This document shows, in pieces, positions 60,665-64,000 of a stretch of 64,000 nucleotides of DNA; positions within the stretch are counted from its first letter, which is position 1, and every line of letters starts with the position of its first letter. The position numbers and the translations under genes are program-made. The stretch spans positions 20,144,033 through 20,208,032 of the forward strand of contig NC_135170.1 in the NCBI RefSeq assembly GCF_041146795.1, read 5' to 3'. Below the pieces are notes generated by a model. The model had not been told where the DNA came from, did not search any database, and saw only the letters and a list, made by a program, of their open reading frames with translations. The stretch is from Maylandia zebra. Taxonomy: Eukaryota > Chordata > Actinopteri > Cichliformes > Cichlidae.

Positions 60665-63600
60665 CCCACAGTTCTTCCACCGTTTTTGACTGTGGACAAA
60701 ATAATCCTGGCATCTATGAGAGCCACCTGACAGCATGCAAACATGCTTGGATTATGTAAAGTGGGCCTGGTGCCATTTGAACACTAGTCACTGTGTGTCT
60801 GTGTCCACGAAACATCTATAAATACCCTTTTTGCTGCAAAAGGACAAGATAGGATGAGATTAAATTCTTTGGGGACAATGAAATGCAGCACAGTCAAGAT
60901 ATCTTACAGGCTGTTTGCTGTTCCAATTTTTAGGCAGCAGTTTTGTGGTTCTTTTCACTGTTCCCTGTGCATTTCTGTTTCTAGCATCAAGACTAGAAGT
61001 ACAACGAGAAGATGTAAAGAGCAAATTCTAAGCACGTTCTAATCCTATTGCATCCAAACAACCTGGTCTGTACATGTTAATTCCTGCTCTTTGTTTGACC
61101 AAACGTCAGAAACCTGAGCGTTCGAATGAGAAAAAAGAAAAAAAAAAAAAAAGAGGTTGACATTTGAACTCTGGCAGAAGTGGAGGGAGAGATAAAGGAA
61201 AGGGGCGAGAGAACGAGGTGCACCGGTGCTCTAATGCCTCGCGAGAGTATCTGGTTTCTGGTTATCTGTCACTGGAGCTCATGTTTCTTACAGAGCAGCT
61301 TCACTACAAGCATGAGCAGCCTCGTGATGAAGATGTGTAGACTTTAACGCCACATTTCTTGTAGAAGATGTCTCCACAATTATTACAACTTAAAACAATG
61401 TCTTAGGAACCTGACAGCAACTCACGACACAAATTGAAGATCCTGACTATTTATAGAGGCGTGCAGCACAGACTCCAAGTACAATGCATTTGGGTCTTCA
61501 AGCCTGGTTCATTAAACTAGATGAACACCCACCGCTCTACATAATCCAGCATAATGACTCAGAATAAACTGATCCGTCGTGAGATCACACAATGCCACAC
61601 AGGAGGAAATTAGTGGGTATGTTACTTTGAATTAAAGGGAGGATTGTTTTTTTTTTAATGAATCGTTTAATCACCCGTCTATAGGCCCGAAACATCAAAA
61701 TCAGAAATAAAATGGGTAATTTGAGAACATTAAAACTATTGATTTGAGTATTTAATCTTGAAAACTGAGTTTATTACAACAGTTTTTGACTGATTAATTG
61801 GCCAATCATAGCTGGGATCCTACCAACTGATTATGGTTGCAAGAAAATGCATGTGTACAATGTGGCGAGATCACAGATGGTCTTAAATTGCAGTATACAC
61901 ATGCTCAGTCTGTACACAGTATAATCTATCGTATGTTGACAGGCTCATCGTTATAGATGAACCAACCAAAATGTTTTATATCAATATTGTATTTTTGCAA
62001 TTCTAAACCAGCCTTAAGGATGCAAACTTCAGAAGGACCTGTTGTCACAATATTTTATGGTAAAAATGTGCCACTGTGAATTCAAGGAGGCTATTGAGGA
62101 TTCAAAGGCTTACTTTTCTAGCCACTTGCCAAGTGTGCACAGGGTGTTTCTTTTTTTGGGTGGAGTATCACTTTAACTGTGCCAGGAAACTGACACCAGG
62201 TGGCACTTCCCATTGTGCTGCTAAATTTAATTAGCAGTTTTGCTACTAATCAGCAGGGGAGATGAGAGGCGTACAGTGGTTAAATCAAAGTGTGACACTA
62301 GTGACAATGACTTAGGATGCCAGACTTCTTTGGACTACAAATTAGCTCAGGGGAACTGAAGCCTGGGGAGTTAGAGAAGAACGAACATAGGACGATGAAC
62401 AAACAGTGTATTCCCAAGTCTATCACACTCAAATACATAAAAATCACAAGAACGGTGCTGGAATTAATCAGTGGGTAACTTCTGATGTGTTCGAGCTAGA
62501 GCACTGCCTGGGTTTAGTTTTTTAGTGATAAAGAGAGGTTCAAACATTACCCTGCTCTCTTTCATCATGAAACAAACCAGGGAATAGCTGTTGTTCTGTT
62601 CATTTATTTTTTTCTAAATTAATTTTAGTTATATTGCACAAAGTGTCTTGTGGATATCTTTTGCAAACCTCTGATTTCTTATGAGGCTTTGCAGGTGTAG
62701 AGTCAAGGCTGTGCTTCATCGTCTTATGAGATGGGGCTGAGAAGGATTTAGACCAGCGACTGAGGGGCATACATATTAACTTCCTTTAGCTTGCGATTAC
62801 TGGGTCATCTCATTGACTTGTGAATAAATTAATGATCCATTTCTCACACTGATGTCAGATGCACTTTAGAACTGGCAAATCCTGCTAAATTGAAAATATG
62901 CTCCCGATCAGCAAGGTCAGGAAAATTTAATTTAAGACTTAAATTCACTTTGTTAAAACTTCAAACCTAATATTTCTAAAATGGCAACTGCCACGGAATG
63001 AATTCAGCTCCTGTGTTCCTCACAATTATCCCATGTTTACACACATATTTAGAATGAAGCCGGTGATAAACATCTGATCATTTCGTGAATAAATCTACAG
63101 ACATAACAAATGCAATGGAGTGAAGCTTGTGAGCTACTTTAGGAAGTCAACTCGAGATGCACTGCATTATTCACGTGTAACATGCCTCACTCTCCTCCCG
63201 TCATATACCCAACACACCCTCTCAATTCAGCTTTGTCTTGTTAAGCTGAAGAATTTCCCATCTTTTCCCCAGACCTACAACACTTCCTGCTCTTTCACCC
63301 AAACCTGCATCTACCCTGTATACTCAGAGAGGCCACTTTCCTATTGCTCCCACAAATCTGTGTGCAACACATACCAAATGACATTGACTGTTGCAGAAAA
63401 AAAAATATCATTCAACTGAGGTTTTCCATCAACTTTAATTAAACAACAATCTGCTCTGGCTGAGGATCAGTAAATCATCCTTAAACTATTATTAGAAATG
63501 AAAAGACTGCCTTGGGAATAAAATACAACTGAATAAATTAGAAAGAAGAAAGTTTTTTGAGAAAAAGGGAGCTGCCTCCACAGTCTGCAGATTTCCCCCA

Positions 63601-64000
63601 GTTTATCCCAGTGGAGAATCACAGGACAGATCAACTTGGAAACTTACCCAATTCTCTGGAGACAGGAGAAACTGCAGCATTCTCCCCAATCTTAGTCAGT
63701 GCATCAAAATACAACTTTCCTGCCAGGGTCATTGCTGGGAAAATGATAAAATTGTCATTAATTTTTGTCACAGTAGCCCCTAATACCCTCTGAACACCAC
63801 AGAGTAACAAATAGCCACATTATTATCCAACCTGTCCGATCCTTCCTCCAAAATGGCTAACTTGTCCTTCCAGTTAGCCATTTTTCATTTCTTAGCCAAC
63901 TCTAACTTAATATATAAACTCTGAATCTTTTTTTAATGTAATAGCAAAAACAAAGGGGGAAAAAAAAAAAGCTCACCTGCTACGGATTTCTCATAGTTCT
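40069..64000 (-). CDS. BAIAP2L1: BAIAP2-like protein 1 / IRTKS (BAIAP2L1), all but the first exons
   Basis: Coding exons on the minus strand: 64000-63977 (cut by the window), 63734-63648, 57818-57757, 56436-56365, 55515-55381, 51220-51068, 50856-50701, 49758-49644, 48639-48423, 46153-46091, 45237-45018, 40274-40228 and 40141-40069. Phases agree and give 473 residues; with the missing N-terminal part (about 36 residues) this equals the roughly 511 of the human protein. Order: I-BAR (IMD) domain, proline-rich linker, SH3 domain, and a C-terminal WH2-like actin-binding tail ending [20 protein letters not shown]. Family knowledge: it bends membrane outward and links Rac and actin regulators at protrusions and microvilli. 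The alternative paralogue BAIAP2 is less likely given the C-terminus and the BRI3 neighbour. Confidence 0.95.
40275..42709. other. BAIAP2L1 intron DNA
   Basis: No exon is supported. It contains a 34-base poly(A) tract at 41889-41922. Confidence 0.5.
42710..43425 (+). mobile_element. Decayed Tc1/mariner-like transposon in a BAIAP2L1 intron
   Basis: The left end CAGTTGTGGTCAGAAGTTAC is a Tc1-type terminal repeat. Segments typical of a fish Tc1 lineage follow: GACAGCACTCATTAGATTGA, GGGAAAAGCTAAGGACATCA and CGAAAGAAGCCTCTGCTCCA. Frames are broken, much of the catalytic domain is deleted, and no right terminal repeat is seen. It lies antisense to the gene and is a different lineage from the other three copies. 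Confidence 0.78.
43426..45017. other. BAIAP2L1 intron DNA
   Basis: I see no exon or RNA gene here. Confidence 0.5.
46091..48639 (-). CDS. BAIAP2L1: BAIAP2L1 SH3-domain exons
   Basis: Exon 48639-48423 encodes [14 protein letters not shown], then [39 protein letters not shown]. Exon 46153-46091 encodes RGWFPSSY, the 3-10 helix region of the SH3 fold. The Tyr/Trp/Pro ligand-binding residues (DGW, FPSSY) are kept. A 24-base poly(T) on the transcribed strand lies just upstream of the first acceptor. Confidence 0.94.
48661..48684. repeat. Poly(A)24 tract beside a BAIAP2L1 acceptor
   Basis: In the transcript sense this is T24, located 21-44 bases upstream of the SH3 exon acceptor at 48640. It may act as an extended polypyrimidine tract. 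Confidence 0.85.
49098..49450. repeat. Dispersed teleost repeat with (AATTC)-like end
   Basis: The stretch starts with an ATTCA/CAATT run, then TTTATATAGCGCCAAATCAC, and has a conserved-looking body (GGAAGGAAAAACTCCCTTTT, AACAGGAAGAAACCTCCAGC, CTGCGACCGGTTGGGGTGAG). I recognise it as a very common non-coding repeat of fish genomes but cannot assign the family. It lies within a BAIAP2L1 intron. Confidence 0.65.
49520..49564. repeat. Long near-perfect hairpin in a BAIAP2L1 intron
   Basis: CAAACAGATGGTT (49520-49532) pairs perfectly with AACCATCTGTTTG (49552-49564). After one mismatch, TTGCA (49534-49538) pairs with TGCAA (49546-49550) around a 7-nt loop. In total 18 pairs form in 45 bases. Confidence 0.85.
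49644..49758 (-). CDS. BAIAP2L1: BAIAP2L1 proline-rich linker exon
   Basis: It encodes [20 protein letters not shown], then [18 protein letters not shown], a diverged linker between the I-BAR and SH3 domains that keeps the PPAP and NMFN positions of the family. Phase is 0 in and 1 out. Confidence 0.9.
50701..64000 (-). CDS. BAIAP2L1: BAIAP2L1 I-BAR (IMD) domain exons
   Basis: Seven exons encode most of the I-BAR helical bundle. Key stretches are [105 protein letters not shown] and [20 protein letters not shown]. Basic residues expected to contact the membrane are abundant. The 24 coding bases at the window end are the 3' part of an exon cut off at 64000. Confidence 0.93.
53013..53055. repeat. 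Poly(A)43 tract
   Basis: An uninterrupted run of 43 A. No SINE or LINE body is obvious next to it. Confidence 0.95.
54547..54594. repeat. (AC)24 microsatellite
   Basis: An uninterrupted dinucleotide repeat of 24 units lies in a BAIAP2L1 intron. Confidence 0.98.
57819..63647. other. Large BAIAP2L1 intron
   Basis: The intron is about 5.8 kb. It has a poly(A)37 tract at 60626-60662. I find no exon, RNA gene or recognisable transposon. Confidence 0.5.

Noticed and set aside
1..64000. CRISPR array, bacterial operon or integrated virus
   Set aside because: No spaced identical repeats, no ribosome-binding sites and no viral genes were seen; all real genes are spliced vertebrate genes.

Overview
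This is vertebrate nuclear DNA, almost certainly from a ray-finned (teleost) fish. Coding exons are short, introns follow GT-AG rules with pyrimidine-rich acceptors, and the non-coding DNA holds fish-type Tc1/mariner elements, a tRNA-derived SINE and simple repeats. No prokaryotic operon, CRISPR array or viral genome is present. Gene names were assigned by recognising protein sequence and by gene order; no database search was run.

Four protein genes were reconstructed exon by exon with consistent reading phase: LMTK2 (+, 3' part, 2746-12568), TECPR1 (-, complete, 26852-17197), BRI3 (+, complete, 34564-38085) and BAIAP2L1 (-, all but its first exons, 64000-40069). The order and orientations match the mammalian block LMTK2-BHLHA15-TECPR1-BRI3-BAIAP2L1, except that no BHLHA15 is seen between LMTK2 and TECPR1.

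Layout. 1-2745: LMTK2 intron. 2746-14790: LMTK2 exons and 3'UTR, with a SINE and a decayed Tc1 element in introns. 14790-16340: intergenic, tail to tail. 16340-28870: TECPR1, with an LTR-like fragment inside an intron and a decayed Tc1 element in its first intron. 28870-29475: probable TECPR1 promoter followed by an unexplained divergent ORF pair. 29817-31371: a full-length but dead Tc1 element. 31372-34560: intergenic DNA, then the BRI3 promoter. 34564-39230: BRI3. 39230-64000: BAIAP2L1 in reverse, with large introns holding a Tc1 fragment, another interspersed repeat, poly(A) tracts, an (AC)24 repeat and a striking hairpin.

The genes do not form one pathway, although three have membrane-traffic roles: LMTK2 in endosome recycling, TECPR1 in autophagy and lysosome-damage response, and BRI3 as a small endolysosomal membrane protein. 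BAIAP2L1 shapes actin-rich membrane protrusions. I found no convincing new multi-gene system. The most useful oddities are two GC-AG introns, a possible intronic polyadenylation isoform of LMTK2, the missing BHLHA15, a diverged ATG5-binding segment in TECPR1, and the divergent ORF pair at 29185-29473.
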